A stretch of DNA of 64,000 nt from Thermohalobaculum sp039027855 (GCA_039027855.1 JBCCJI010000011.1:1-64000), one strand, 5' to 3'. Shown: positions 8,554 to 18,271, numbered from the stretch's first letter. Program-made: numbers and translations. The notes: a model not told the origin generated them from the letters alone.

Positions 8554-9015
8554 TCAGTCGAAGCGGCGCGACGGGGCCAGCACGGTCGCCTCGCCCTTGA
8601 TCACCGGCTTACCACTCACGGTGCAGGCGCAGTCCAGCGTCACGCGGCGTTTGGCGTGGTCGATGGCCGACACGGTCACCGCGGCCTGGACCGTGTCGCC
8701 CGGGAACACCGGCGCTAGGAACTTCAGGTTCTGGCCCAGATACACGCTGCCATGACCCGGCAGCTGCTCGCCGATCACCGCGGACAACAGCGAGGCGGTG
8801 AGCATGCCATGGGCGACACGACCCCCGAAGATCGTCTCCTGCGCGTAGTCCTCGTCCAGATGCACCGGGTTGCGATCAAGCGAGACGTCGGCAAAGACCC
8901 GGATATCGTGGTCGGTGATCGTTTTCTCGACCGAGGCCGTCATGCCGAGCGCGATCTCTTCGATGCAGACGCTGCGCGCCATGGCGTTGCGACTATGGAC
9001 CTGATCGTCGGGCAT
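8554..9015 (-). CDS. MaoC-like (R)-hydratase
   Basis: 153 residues of the hot-dog MaoC/PhaJ family, enzymes hydrating 2-enoyl-CoA to (R)-3-hydroxyacyl-CoA. The hydratase-2 motif is visible as SLDRNPVHLDEDYA (catalytic Asp and His), followed by GGRVAHGMLTASLLSAVIGEQLPG. ATG 9015 has AGGAG seven bases upstream and avoids a non-homologous N-terminal extension. A well-formed promoter lies at 9071-9100. Substrate chain length is unknown; a link to polyhydroxyalkanoate or fatty-acid turnover is only by family. Confidence 0.85.
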   Translation of the reverse strand: MPDDQVHSRNAMARSVCIEEIALGMTASVEKTITDHDIRVFADVSLDRNPVHLDEDYAQETIFGGRVAHGMLTASLLSAVIGEQLPGHGSVYLGQNLKFLAPVFPGDTVQAAVTVSAIDHAKRRVTLDCACTVSGKPVIKGEATVLAPSRRFD

Positions 9016-9070
9016 GGCGGATCTCCTGCGCTGCACGGCTAAACTGTAGCGCCGGATGCATGAAGACGCA

Positions 9071-9100
9071 ATTATCTTGCGCACGAAAATTGCGCATCAA
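9071..9100 (-). promoter_or_regulatory. Candidate promoter of the MaoC hydratase gene with direct repeats in the spacer
   Basis: Reading the minus strand, TTGATG (9100-9095) and GATAAT (9076-9071) are separated by 18 bp, with a predicted start about 48 nt before the ATG at 9015. Two copies of the heptamer TTGCGCA (plus strand 9077-9083 and 9090-9096) lie 13 bp apart between the hexamers, where a bound regulator would block polymerase. Confidence 0.5.
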
Positions 9101-9164
9101 TGGTCCTACTTTTCGAATTCGTTCGTGAGCTCGAGCGCGCGGCGCCTGCACGTGGCGCGTCACC

Positions 9165-10037
9165 TCAGCGGAGGCGGCCGATCGCGTATCGCGGGCGATG
9201 CCCTTCTTCGGCGAGCAGCCGGTCCAGCTTGCTCGGGTCCGGAAAGTCGGGATCGGGATGGGCGGAAGAGGCAACAGCGGCTGTGTAGATGCCACCGGTC
9301 ACGAACAACGCGTCGATGCCCTGTCGCGTCGCACCCGCAACGTCATGATGCAGACTGTCGCCCATCGCAAGGATGCGGTCACGAGCGACCTCCCGACGGG
9401 CGGCGGCATCGATCATCGCAAAGGCAGCCTCATAGGACGGAGGATGCGGCTTGCCATACCAGACAACCTCGCCCCCGGCTTCGGCATAACGCTCGGCGAT
9501 CGCGCCCGCGCACCAGAGCCGTGTATCGCCCCGGTCGACGACGATGTCGGGATTGGCGCAGAGCACCGGCAGGCCGCGCGCCTTCCAGGTCGCGATCCGC
9601 GGATCATAGGCCTCGGGCGTCTCGCGCTCGTCATCCTCAAACCCCACCAGCAGCACGGCATCGGCCGCGTCATCGGGTACGGGGCTCAGTCCGAGATCGC
9701 CCAGCATGTCGAGATCACGATCCGGGCCCACATAAGCGAAGGCCGCGCCGTGGCGGCCCGCTCGCATCGCCCGTTGGCAGGCCTCGCCCGAGGACATGAT
9801 GCCGTCATGGGTGTCGGTCGGCGCCCCGATGCCCTTGAGGAAACTCTCGACACTGATGGCCGGCCGCGGCGCGTTGGTCAGAAGCACAACGACACCGCCG
9901 CCCGAGCGGAAACGGCGGAGCGCATCGAGCGCCGCTGAATAGGGCGTCAGACCGTTGTGATAGCAGCCCCAAAGATCGACCAGCAGTGCATCATACTCGC
10001 CCGCCACACTGTCGAGGCTCTCGATGATCTCGGTCAT
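9165..10037 (-). CDS. HAD-superfamily class IIA hydrolase (TIGR01459-type)
   Basis: 290 residues. HAD motif I is DALLVDLWGCYHNG with the nucleophile Asp and the Trp typical of this subfamily; motif II is LLTNAPRP; motif IV is AMGDSLHHDVAGA with the Mg-binding Asp. A class IIA cap lies between, so it is a cytoplasmic phosphatase acting on a small phosphorylated compound, substrate unknown. Start ATG 10037 is chosen because family members begin a few residues before DALLVDLWG; no clear ribosome site is visible. It is on the same strand as the MaoC gene and ribF. Confidence 0.85.
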   Translation of the reverse strand: MTEIIESLDSVAGEYDALLVDLWGCYHNGLTPYSAALDALRRFRSGGGVVVLLTNAPRPAISVESFLKGIGAPTDTHDGIMSSGEACQRAMRAGRHGAAFAYVGPDRDLDMLGDLGLSPVPDDAADAVLLVGFEDDERETPEAYDPRIATWKARGLPVLCANPDIVVDRGDTRLWCAGAIAERYAEAGGEVVWYGKPHPPSYEAAFAMIDAAARREVARDRILAMGDSLHHDVAGATRQGIDALFVTGGIYTAAVASSAHPDPDFPDPSKLDRLLAEEGHRPRYAIGRLR

Positions 10038-10316
10038 GGGGTGGCGTCCGGTGTAGCGGGTGGCTGTGGAGGTAGGGAGCGGTCGATCCAGCGGAAGCAG
10101 TCCGAGAGGGCCTGTCAGGGGGCGCCTGAAAACCGTCACCCCGAGCCCTAGCCCTTTTGATGCGGTGCGACAACGCTTGCACTGAACTGACTGTTCTATC
10201 GCAGACCACAGTACGCTGCGGCACCTATGGTCGCGCTACGCCCAACCCGGCGTGTGTTGCTAGGCAACCCATCGCCGGGACGCGCGATCTGCAAGGCGAA
10301 GCCGCGCAGGCCAGCA
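10038..10316. other. Intergenic region
   Basis: 279 bp between two minus-strand genes (HAD phosphatase and DCC protein). No convincing promoter, hairpin or gene was recognised. Confidence 0.4.
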
Positions 10317-10748
10317 CTAGGGCGTTCGACCGCGCCAGAGGGGCCGGGCGAGCAAGAAGGCGCGATAGCCAAGCTCGGCCAACTGGCGCAGCGGCCAGCG
10401 ATCCACGAGATGAGCGAGCCAGCGCATCCGCTCGATCCCCCGCCACAGCGCGATGAAGCCCGCCGCCCCGTCCTCGAGCGCACCATCGCGGGTCCGCACC
10501 GTGAAGCGGCGCATCAGATCGGTGCGGTCCTGTCCCTCGGGCAAAGCGGCGTCTGGGGCGGTTGCCACGTCGACCCAATCGATGGCCTCGCCGCCGGGCA
10601 TGGCGCGGTACATCGCGATCTCGCGGCTGCAGATCGGGCAGCCGCCATCGTAGAAGACGGCTTCGGCGGATCGGTCGACAGCATCGGTTGCAGGGCTGGC
10701 CGCAACGTCATCCGGCGCGCCACCCTCGTTCACGTCGATACCGCTCAT
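10317..10748 (-). CDS. DCC family thiol-disulfide oxidoreductase-like protein (DUF393)
   Basis: 143 residues. The signature DGGCPICSREIAMYR, with the CxxC of a thioredoxin-like site, identifies the DCC/YuxK family; function in vivo is unsettled, with a redox role inferred from the motif. The remainder (GLEDGAAGFIALWRGIERMRWLAHLV) matches the family helical part. ATG 10748 is chosen because GGAGG lies six bases upstream; the longer upstream reading is low-complexity. Divergent from the DUF3429 gene over 210 bp. Confidence 0.8.
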   Translation of the reverse strand: MSGIDVNEGGAPDDVAASPATDAVDRSAEAVFYDGGCPICSREIAMYRAMPGGEAIDWVDVATAPDAALPEGQDRTDLMRRFTVRTRDGALEDGAAGFIALWRGIERMRWLAHLVDRWPLRQLAELGYRAFLLARPLWRGRTP

Positions 10749-10958
10749 GATGCCCTCCGCTTTCATGCTCTGAAATGTGGGGCTCGTGCCGAAGGGTCCA
10801 CGGGGGCGGGCGCGCATGCCGCAGCGCTGGACAGGGTCGCGCCCAACCGGCAAGTGCAGCGGGCGACCGGCGCGGCCCGCAGTGGCAAAGCGTAATCATC
10901 GGGGGCACGAGCGCGGGCTGGACGCGAACGCCGGGAAGGAAGCTGGGGAGAGAACAGC

Positions 10959-11468
10959 ATGGCGGAGTATCGTGACGATCGGACCGGCACGGCCGAGACG
11001 ATGGCGAGCATGCCGCGGCGTCTGATGCCCGGCGTTCCCGCGGCGGCTGGCTGGCTCGGGCTTTCGGGCCTGCTCCCGTTTTTCGGCCTCAGCCTGATGC
11101 TGATCTTCGAGGTCGGGCCAGGCGATCGCATTGCCGGGCTTTTGGCGGAGTATGGCGCGGTGATCCTGTCGTTCATGGGTGGCTGCCGCTGGGGTTTTGC
11201 CGCCGCGGGTCACGGCGCCTCGCCCGGGGGGGCCACGGCACTCTGGCGCTATGGGATCTCGGTCCTGCCGGCGCTCTGGGCCTGGCCGGTCCTGGCTATG
11301 CCCGACCCCTGGCGCATGGGCTTGCTCGCGCTGGGCTTTCTCGGCCTGCTGGCGGCCGATGTGCGCCTTGCCGAGGCCGAGGGCGCGCCCACCTGGTGGC
11401 CTGCGATGCGGTGGCCGCTCACCCTCGGCGCGGCAGCCTCTCTCCTGTTCGCGGCGCTGGCGGGCTGA
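10959..11468 (+). CDS. DUF3429 inner-membrane protein
   Basis: 169 residues with about five hydrophobic helices. The conserved block YGAVILSFMGGCRWGF is the hallmark of DUF3429, an uncharacterised membrane family found in many Proteobacteria. GGGGAGAG lies upstream of the ATG. It converges on, and ends 4 bp from, the TraB/GumN gene. No function can be assigned. Confidence 0.8.
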   Translation: MAEYRDDRTGTAETMASMPRRLMPGVPAAAGWLGLSGLLPFFGLSLMLIFEVGPGDRIAGLLAEYGAVILSFMGGCRWGFAAAGHGASPGGATALWRYGISVLPALWAWPVLAMPDPWRMGLLALGFLGLLAADVRLAEAEGAPTWWPAMRWPLTLGAAASLLFAALAG

Positions 11469-11472
11469 GGGC

Positions 11473-12546
11473 TCAGTTGCCCTCATCGATCGGTGTCACC
11501 TTGTAGCCCTCGGCACGCAGCAGCGCGACGAGGCCCGCCTCACCCGGCAGATGCAGGGCCCCGACGGCTACAAAGGCGCCCCCGTCCGCCATTATCGGCA
11601 GTAGTGGCGCCATCCAGGCGCGGTTGCGCGCAACGATAATCCCCTCGTCAAAGGCCTCCGCCATCCGCTCGGCTTCCGCGGCGGGCCGGCCCGAAAACCG
11701 CTGGCCGAGAAACTGCGAGGCGGCCCAGAGCGTCCCGATCTGGCCCTTCGCATAAGAATCCATCAGCGTAGCGCGGACGTCCTCCTCATGGCGCGCCATC
11801 AGCAGCGCATCGACAATCATGTCGGCGGCGATATCGGGTGGCAGGGCGTCGATGGCACTCAGCGCCGTCTCATAGCGCTCCAGGCCGGTGACGGGCTTGC
11901 CCGAGGCCACCGCGGCGGACATCAGGCGGGTATCCAGCACCTCGGCGCCGGCACCCATGGCGGAAAGCTCGCAGGCCGGCACGCCGAGCGTCGAGAAAAG
12001 CAGCCAAGGTGCCAGCCGATCGGCCATGGGCAGCGTCAGGCCCCGCGCGGCCAACGCGGCCTCCGCCGCTTGGCGCCCCGCTCTCGGCAGTCTGTCAACA
12101 AGGCGTTCACCGGCCGAAGGTGGCGTCGCACGGAGGCTAAAGGTCGGGTCGCCGGCCACACGGGCCGCCAGCGCCTCCAACGACGCGGGATCGAGTTCGA
12201 CGACGAGACGGGTGGCGGCCTCGAAGGCCATCTCGACCGCCGGGCTGAGCGTCAGGTGCGCCCCGGTGTCGTGGTAGGTGCCGAACAGGTAACTGATCAG
12301 GGTCGTGTCGGACGCGCCCGCCTCGCCGGGTGCGACCACCCGCCAGAGCCGCGCGCCGCCGTTTCGGACCGTCTCACCCTCCGCCAGGATCGCGGCATGG
12401 GTCGCCGGATCGGCGGCGGCGAGATCGTCCAGCAGGTTGCGGCCGGCACAGGCAGCCATCGCCTCGAGCGGGATGAGCAGGGCGACAGCGGCAAATGACG
12501 CCCGGCACGCAGCGGCAAGAATGCTGGTTAGACGCCTGGGGTGCAT
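11473..12546 (-). CDS. TraB/GumN family protein, exported
   Basis: 357 residues beginning with a signal peptide (RLTSILAAACRASFAAVALLIPLEAMA, then Cys). TraB/GumN hallmarks are the GTYHDTG motif near the N-terminus (about residue 85) and the C-terminal GALHLPGEAGLVALLRAEGYKV, the two His-containing blocks that form a putative metal-binding site in the Tiki/EreA-like fold. The likely location is the periplasm, and the role is unknown, possibly hydrolase or protease-like. ATG 12546 is chosen because the signal peptide begins there; the open frame upstream is translated tandem repeat (12646-12753) and not protein-like. Confidence 0.8.
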   Translation of the reverse strand: MHPRRLTSILAAACRASFAAVALLIPLEAMAACAGRNLLDDLAAADPATHAAILAEGETVRNGGARLWRVVAPGEAGASDTTLISYLFGTYHDTGAHLTLSPAVEMAFEAATRLVVELDPASLEALAARVAGDPTFSLRATPPSAGERLVDRLPRAGRQAAEAALAARGLTLPMADRLAPWLLFSTLGVPACELSAMGAGAEVLDTRLMSAAVASGKPVTGLERYETALSAIDALPPDIAADMIVDALLMARHEEDVRATLMDSYAKGQIGTLWAASQFLGQRFSGRPAAEAERMAEAFDEGIIVARNRAWMAPLLPIMADGGAFVAVGALHLPGEAGLVALLRAEGYKVTPIDEGN

Positions 12547-12869
12547 GCTCGGAAAAACTCCGGCTCGACCGCGTGAGGCGACAGCCGCGCTCCGCCGCAA
12601 TGGCGTAGCAGGTGCGCCGGAAGTCCGACAAGGCCAGTGGACAAAGCCAGCGCAACGGGCCAGCGCAACGGGCCAGCGCAACGGGGCCAGCGCAACGGGG
12701 CCAGCGCAACGGGGCCAGCGAATGGGGCCAGCGAATAGGGCCAGCGAATGGGACGGTGGCGACGCCGCCACGCCAGGGTGCGAGGCCAAAGCATGAGGTC
12801 TTCGCACTCGCGTCAAAGTGGCGAGTAGGCTATCTTTACTCAATCATGGGTTGATCTGCGGGGTGGGCG
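12547..12869. other. Divergent intergenic region with tandem repeat
   Basis: 323 bp between the divergent TraB/GumN and CTERM-tailed genes. It holds the eight-copy repeat at 12646-12753. Near the plus-strand gene is an inverted repeat ACTCGC-N9-GCGAGT (about 12809-12829) followed by TATCTT, a possible but unproven promoter. Confidence 0.5.
12646..12753. repeat. 13-14-bp tandem repeat array, about eight copies
   Basis: Consecutive units GCCAGCGCAACGG(G) change to GCCAGCGAATGGG-like forms at the distal end. Period is 13 bp, stretching to 14 bp in units with an extra G. Rotated, the unit starts GGGC like those at 1247 and 2510. It lies about 100 bp 5' of the TraB/GumN start. Confidence 0.9.
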
Positions 12870-13571
12870 ATGCTGCGTGCGATGTGTCTTGGTGTGGCGA
12901 TGACCCTTGTCGCCCTAGCCAGCCCGGCGAAAGCGGTCGTCGTCGTCGATGTCGACGCCTTCCACCCGGTCCCTGCCGAGGTGAGTTCGTCTTCCGCCAC
13001 GGGTGTGGGCTTTTTCTTGAGCGGCAAATTCGACGCCCTGCAGACCTTCGTGGTCGGCACGACGGGCGCGTTCACCGGCATCAGGCTTCAGCTCTCGTCG
13101 GTCTCGGCGGATTTCGATCTAAACGTGGCGATCGTCACCGTCGACAGTTCAAACCAACCCGACGCCGTACTTGGGCAGACAAGCGTCGCCGTTGCCACGG
13201 CGACAGGGATTAGTGGCGTTGGAGGACTTGTTGGCGGCGTTCTCGATGTCGCTTTCACGCCTTTTGCGGTGACCGCAGGCAGCAGCCTGGGCATCCTGCT
13301 CGAACCCGTGCCGGGGGGCGGGAGCTCAGGCTGGTTCTTCACGACTCGTTTCGGCGATCGCGACGGCGGCGATTTCCGATCCAACTACGCCGACGGCTTG
13401 CTTCTGCGGGCCAACAACGACGGGGCGTTTCAACCGTCCGCGAGCAGTGACTACGGCTTTCAGACGCTGGTCGATGACGGCACGCCGTCACCGTCGCCCG
13501 TGCCCCTCCCACCCGCCGCCGCATTGCTCTTCGCGGGTCTTGGCGCATTGGCACTGAAACGGCGGGGGTGA
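12870..13571 (+). CDS. Exported protein with VPLPA/PEP-CTERM-like sorting tail, paralogue 1
   Basis: 233 residues. It has a signal peptide (CLGVAMTLVALASPAKA), a beta-rich body rich in Ser/Gly/Asp, and a C-terminal sorting signal: SPVPLPPAAALLFAGLGALALKRRG, i.e. a VPLPP motif, one hydrophobic helix and a basic end, as used by exosortase/VPLPA-CTERM systems in Rhodobacterales. The body family is unknown. It is followed by a clear paralogue at 13885; shared blocks include VVDVDA near the N-terminus, FTPFAV, LGIL(L/F)EP and FRSNYADGLLLRANN. No exosortase gene is in the window. Start ATG 12870 has GGGGTGGG upstream. Confidence 0.7.
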   Translation: MLRAMCLGVAMTLVALASPAKAVVVVDVDAFHPVPAEVSSSSATGVGFFLSGKFDALQTFVVGTTGAFTGIRLQLSSVSADFDLNVAIVTVDSSNQPDAVLGQTSVAVATATGISGVGGLVGGVLDVAFTPFAVTAGSSLGILLEPVPGGGSSGWFFTTRFGDRDGGDFRSNYADGLLLRANNDGAFQPSASSDYGFQTLVDDGTPSPSPVPLPPAAALLFAGLGALALKRRG

Positions 13572-13884
13572 AATGCACGCCAGCAGTACGCGTCGACCAC
13601 GACTGAAGCCACTGCCATCACGCGGTTGAGCGGGTATTTCGCCCGCTCGGGTCAACGACGCGGCGCACAACGCCGGAGCGTGAGCTAGCGGCTCAGATAC
13701 ACCTCCTCGACCCACAGCGGCGCGAGACCGGTTCGCCAACCCCTCACGTCCAAAAGGCTCCGCTTGGCTCGGAGCACCCCTGAACGTCGTCGCGGCCTTT
13801 CGATCAACCTCAAGTTGAGTTATTCTGTCCACAGCGTGGCGTGCCGGTCGTGTTTTCCTCCGGCAACCGGCGAGAGGTGGCGCC
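13572..13884. other. Intergenic region between paralogues
   Basis: 313 bp. A 7-bp stem GAGCGGG/CCCGCTC (13628-13648) sits about 60 nt after the first paralogue stop and may end its transcript, though no T-tract follows. A less GC-rich stretch near 13805-13835 is the probable promoter area of the second paralogue. No gene is supported. Confidence 0.45.
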
Positions 13885-14583
13885 ATGCTTCGCAGATTGA
13901 TCATCGGCGTCGGCATCCTGGTCGCGGCGCTGAGCGAGCCGGCGGAAGCCGTCGTTCTCGTCGATGTCGATGCCCTGCACCGGTTCCCAGGGTCAGGCGG
14001 GGTCCGCCCCTTCTCAGCCGGGGCGGCAGGCTTTCGGGACGGTGCGCCCCACGCCACGATGCAAACCTTCGTGGCCACAACCTCGGGTCGGTTCACCGCG
14101 ATCAGGCTGCAAATCGGCATGTCGCCCACCGATTCCGATCTGATCGCCTCGATCGTCACTCTCGACCCGCTGAACCAGCCCGACACAGTGCTGGCCTCGA
14201 CACCCATCGTGATCGACAGCGGCAGGATACGCGGCGATCTCGACGGCGATCTGCTGACGCTCGGTTTCACCCCCTTCGCGGTCGAGGCGGGCGACGCCCT
14301 TGGGATCCTGTTCGAGCCGACCCCGTCGGACACCGACTACATGGTGTTTTTCAAGACCGGGTTTTTCGACAACGACAAGAGGGAGTTCCGCTCGGGCTAC
14401 GATGACGGCGCGCTGCTCCGCTCAAACAATGGTGGGCCGTTCACGTCGCTGGATGATGTCGACTTCGGCTTACAGACCCTCGTCGAGGTTGAGACCCCCG
14501 CGGTGACGGCGATACCGCTGCCCCCGACCGTGGTGCTGCTGTTCGGCGGGCTTGGCGTTCTCGCACTGACGCGCCGAAGCTAG
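13885..14583 (+). CDS. Exported protein with VPLPA/PEP-CTERM-like sorting tail, paralogue 2
   Basis: 232 residues, tandem paralogue of the protein at 12870. Signal peptide LIIGVGILVAALSEPAEA, then VVLVDVDALH, the FTAIRLQIG and FTPFAVEAGDALGILFEP blocks, FRSGYDDGALLRSNNGGPF, and the tail IPLPPTVVLLFGGLGVLALTRRS (Pro motif, hydrophobic helix, Arg-Arg). GAGAGG lies about 8 nt before the ATG. Probably anchored at, or released from, the cell surface after tail processing. Sequence divergence between the copies is considerable, so the duplication is not recent. Confidence 0.7.
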   Translation: MLRRLIIGVGILVAALSEPAEAVVLVDVDALHRFPGSGGVRPFSAGAAGFRDGAPHATMQTFVATTSGRFTAIRLQIGMSPTDSDLIASIVTLDPLNQPDTVLASTPIVIDSGRIRGDLDGDLLTLGFTPFAVEAGDALGILFEPTPSDTDYMVFFKTGFFDNDKREFRSGYDDGALLRSNNGGPFTSLDDVDFGLQTLVEVETPAVTAIPLPPTVVLLFGGLGVLALTRRS

Positions 14584-14672
14584 GGATCAGTCACCGGCCG
14601 CATGAGGGCCTAGAAGATCCAGCCGTGCCTGCAGCCCGTTCGCGCGGAGTGGATTTTTGTTGCGCCGATCCG

Positions 14673-14700
14673 TTGACAGGAAGCTGCGAGCAACTTACCT
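14673..14700 (+). promoter_or_regulatory. Probable groES-groEL promoter
   Basis: A perfect TTGACA is at 14673-14678; 16-17 bp further the -10 region (TTACCT/TACCTC, 14695-14701) is poor. The CIRCE operator begins 12 bp downstream, the usual position for HrcA repression. Confidence 0.5.
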
Positions 14701-14711
14701 CCGCCGCGCGT

Positions 14712-14738
14712 TTAGCACTCCAACGGATTGAGTGCTAA
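14712..14738 (+). promoter_or_regulatory. CIRCE operator (HrcA binding site)
   Basis: Perfect TTAGCACTC-N9-GAGTGCTAA inverted repeat, the canonical CIRCE element, upstream of groES. It implies heat-inducible control by the HrcA repressor, whose gene is not in the window. Confidence 0.97.
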
Positions 14739-14808
14739 CAGCGATCCGTCGGGGTGACCGCCGCCGCCGGGTCTGGCCGCAACGAGACAAACAACGGGGT
14801 TCGTAAAG

Positions 14809-15123
14809 ATGGGTTTCACTCCCCTGCACGACCGGGTGCTGGTCCGCCGCATCGAGAGCGAAGAGAAGACCAAGGGCGGGCTGATCATTCCCGACAGCGC
14901 GAAGGAAAAGCCGCAGGAAGGCGAAATCGTCGCCGTGGGCGCGGGCTCGAAGGACGACGATGGCGGCCGCATCGCCATGGACGTCAAGGCTGGCGACCGC
15001 GTCCTGTTCGGCAAGTGGTCGGGCACTGAGGTGAAGATCGACGACGAGGATCTCCTGATCATGAAGGAGAGCGATATTCTCGGCATCGTCACCGAGGGTG
15101 CCTCGGCCAGCCAGGCTGCATAA
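14809..15123 (+). CDS. groES: Co-chaperonin GroES (Cpn10)
   Basis: 104 residues. It caps the GroEL cylinder during ATP-driven folding of cytoplasmic proteins. FTPLHDRVLVRRIESEEKT at the N-terminus, the mobile loop KTKGGLIIPDSAKEKPQEG with its IIP contact, and GDRVLFGKWSGTEVKIDDEDLLIMKESDILGI are standard. Slightly longer than the usual 95 residues owing to a SASQAA tail and an inserted KDDDG. First gene of the CIRCE-controlled operon; separated from groEL by 139 bp that contain a palindromic element. Confidence 0.97.
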   Translation: MGFTPLHDRVLVRRIESEEKTKGGLIIPDSAKEKPQEGEIVAVGAGSKDDDGGRIAMDVKAGDRVLFGKWSGTEVKIDDEDLLIMKESDILGIVTEGASASQAA

Positions 15124-15138
15124 GCGCTAGCGCAGCTA

Positions 15139-15238
15139 CGTAGGGTGGGGTTCCACCCCACCTTCGCCCCCGGCCGGGCGTCGACCCGACCAGTTTTCCG
15201 AAATTTCCGCCCGGCGGTGGGGTGAACCCCACCCTACG
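15139..15238. repeat. REPIN-like palindromic element between groES and groEL
   Basis: Left arm 15139-15162 and right arm 15216-15238 are near-perfect inverted copies of each other (one-base length difference). Each arm is itself a hairpin made of GTAG plus GGTGGGGT, a short loop and ACCCCACC. GTAG followed by a palindrome is the signature of REP sequences mobilised by REP-associated tyrosine transposases, and an inverted REP pair is a REPIN. Length about 100 bp; no transposase is in the window. Confidence 0.7.
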
Positions 15239-15262
15239 GGCAAACGCAGGAGTTCTACGCAC

Positions 15263-16903
<1,641 letters not shown>

Positions 16904-16948
16904 TGCCGCTTGGGCGGGGCGTCGGCCTCGCCCGGCCTCCAATCATTG

Positions 16949-16977
16949 GGCCGCCCGGGATGCCGGGCGGCCTTTTT
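16949..16977 (+). terminator. Rho-independent terminator of groESL
   Basis: Perfect 10-bp stem GGCCGCCCGG/CCGGGCGGCC with loop GATG, followed by TTTTT, 46 nt after the groEL stop. The convergent MFS gene ends just beyond it. Confidence 0.92.
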
Positions 16978-16981
16978 CGTG

Positions 16982-18250
16982 TCAGGAGCGCAGGCGAAAC
17001 GCTTCGGCGCCGTAGCGAGCGTACAGCACGTAGCCCGTCACCACGGCGCCCGACAGCAGGTACAGCGCCGAGGCGCCCAGCCCGAATTGCACCGTGAGGG
17101 CGAGCCCCACCAGCGGCGCGAAGGCGGCGCCGACGATCCAGGACAGGTTGGTCGACATCCCCGCCCCGGAATAGCGGTACTCGGGTTTGAAGCGCGCCGG
17201 GGCGATGGCGCTCGACTGGCCATGGGCGAGGCCGAGCAGCACGAAGCCAAAGATGATGTAGACCGCCGGTACCGACTCCAGCGTCGGGATCGTGAGGCAG
17301 AGCACCGGCACCGCCAGCGTACAAAGCCCAAGCGTTCGCGGGCGGCCATAGCGGTCGGACAGCACGCCCGAGGCGATCGTCGCAAACACGCCGAGCACGC
17401 CCCCGATCAACTGCAGCAGCAGGATGTCGTGGATCTCGTGCCCGCCATAGAGCAGCGCATGCGCCAGCGGGAACACCGTGACCATGTGGAAGAGCGCATA
17501 GCTCGCGAGCGGCATGAAGGTCGAAATCAGGATCGGCTGCCACTGCTCGCGGAAAAGCAGCCCCCAGGGCACCGGGTTGGGCTGCAGTCGCTCGACACCC
17601 AGATCGGCGCTCAGCAGACGGATGCGCGCGAAGAGCGACACGACATTGACCGCCATCACCCCGAAAAAGGCGAAGCGCCAGCCGTAATCCACGAACTCCT
17701 GATCGGTCAGGAACCCGGTCAGCACATAGAAGAGCGAGCCCGCCACGCAGAACCCGATGGGCCCGCCAAGCTGAGGCACCATGCCATAAAGCCCACGGCG
17801 CCCCTCGGGCGCGGCGTTCTGCAGCTGCGCGGTGATCCCGTCCCAGGCGGCGCCAAGGCCGACGCCCTGCGCGACCCGCAACCCCGCCAGTAGCAGCGGT
17901 GCGACCCAGCCCAGCGTCTCGTAACTCGGCAGCAGGCCGATGGCCGCGGTGGATGTTCCGAGCACCATCATGGCCAGCGCCACCCTGCCCGTCTGGCCGA
18001 TCTTTTGCTGTACCAAATCGCCGCAGATGCTGCCGATGGGCCGTGACAGGAACGCGAAGGAGAACACGACGAAGGACAGCAGCATGCCGCTGACCGGGTC
18101 GAAGTTCGGAAAGAACAGGCGCGGGAAAACCAGCGCCGAGGCAATGGCGTAGACGAAAAACCCGAAATAGTCGGTCACTCGGGCCATGATCACCGTCGTG
18201 ATCACTTCGTCGACGGACACGCGCTCGACGCGCTCGGCTCTGATGTCCAC
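16982..18250 (-). CDS. MFS transporter, metabolite:H+ symporter (MHS)-like
   Basis: 422 residues with about 12 membrane helices. The start region VITTVIMARVTDYFGFFVYAIASALVFPRLFF, the loop SRPIGSICGDLVQQKIGQ and SDRYGRPRTLG are typical of the MHS (shikimate/proline/alpha-ketoglutarate) branch of the major facilitator superfamily. Substrate cannot be predicted. GTG 18250 is chosen because AGGGGG lies about 8 nt upstream; a TTG at 18268 would sit before that site. It faces the cyo operon across a region with two palindromes. Confidence 0.8.
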   Translation of the reverse strand: MDIRAERVERVSVDEVITTVIMARVTDYFGFFVYAIASALVFPRLFFPNFDPVSGMLLSFVVFSFAFLSRPIGSICGDLVQQKIGQTGRVALAMMVLGTSTAAIGLLPSYETLGWVAPLLLAGLRVAQGVGLGAAWDGITAQLQNAAPEGRRGLYGMVPQLGGPIGFCVAGSLFYVLTGFLTDQEFVDYGWRFAFFGVMAVNVVSLFARIRLLSADLGVERLQPNPVPWGLLFREQWQPILISTFMPLASYALFHMVTVFPLAHALLYGGHEIHDILLLQLIGGVLGVFATIASGVLSDRYGRPRTLGLCTLAVPVLCLTIPTLESVPAVYIIFGFVLLGLAHGQSSAIAPARFKPEYRYSGAGMSTNLSWIVGAAFAPLVGLALTVQFGLGASALYLLSGAVVTGYVLYARYGAEAFRLRS

Positions 18251-18271
18251 GGTGGGACCCCCTACCAAAGG

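Noticed and set aside
12547..12843. 99-residue N-terminal extension of the TraB/GumN protein
   Set aside because: It is translated tandem repeat (Trp/Pro/Arg-rich) ahead of a good signal peptide at 12546, so it is not coding.
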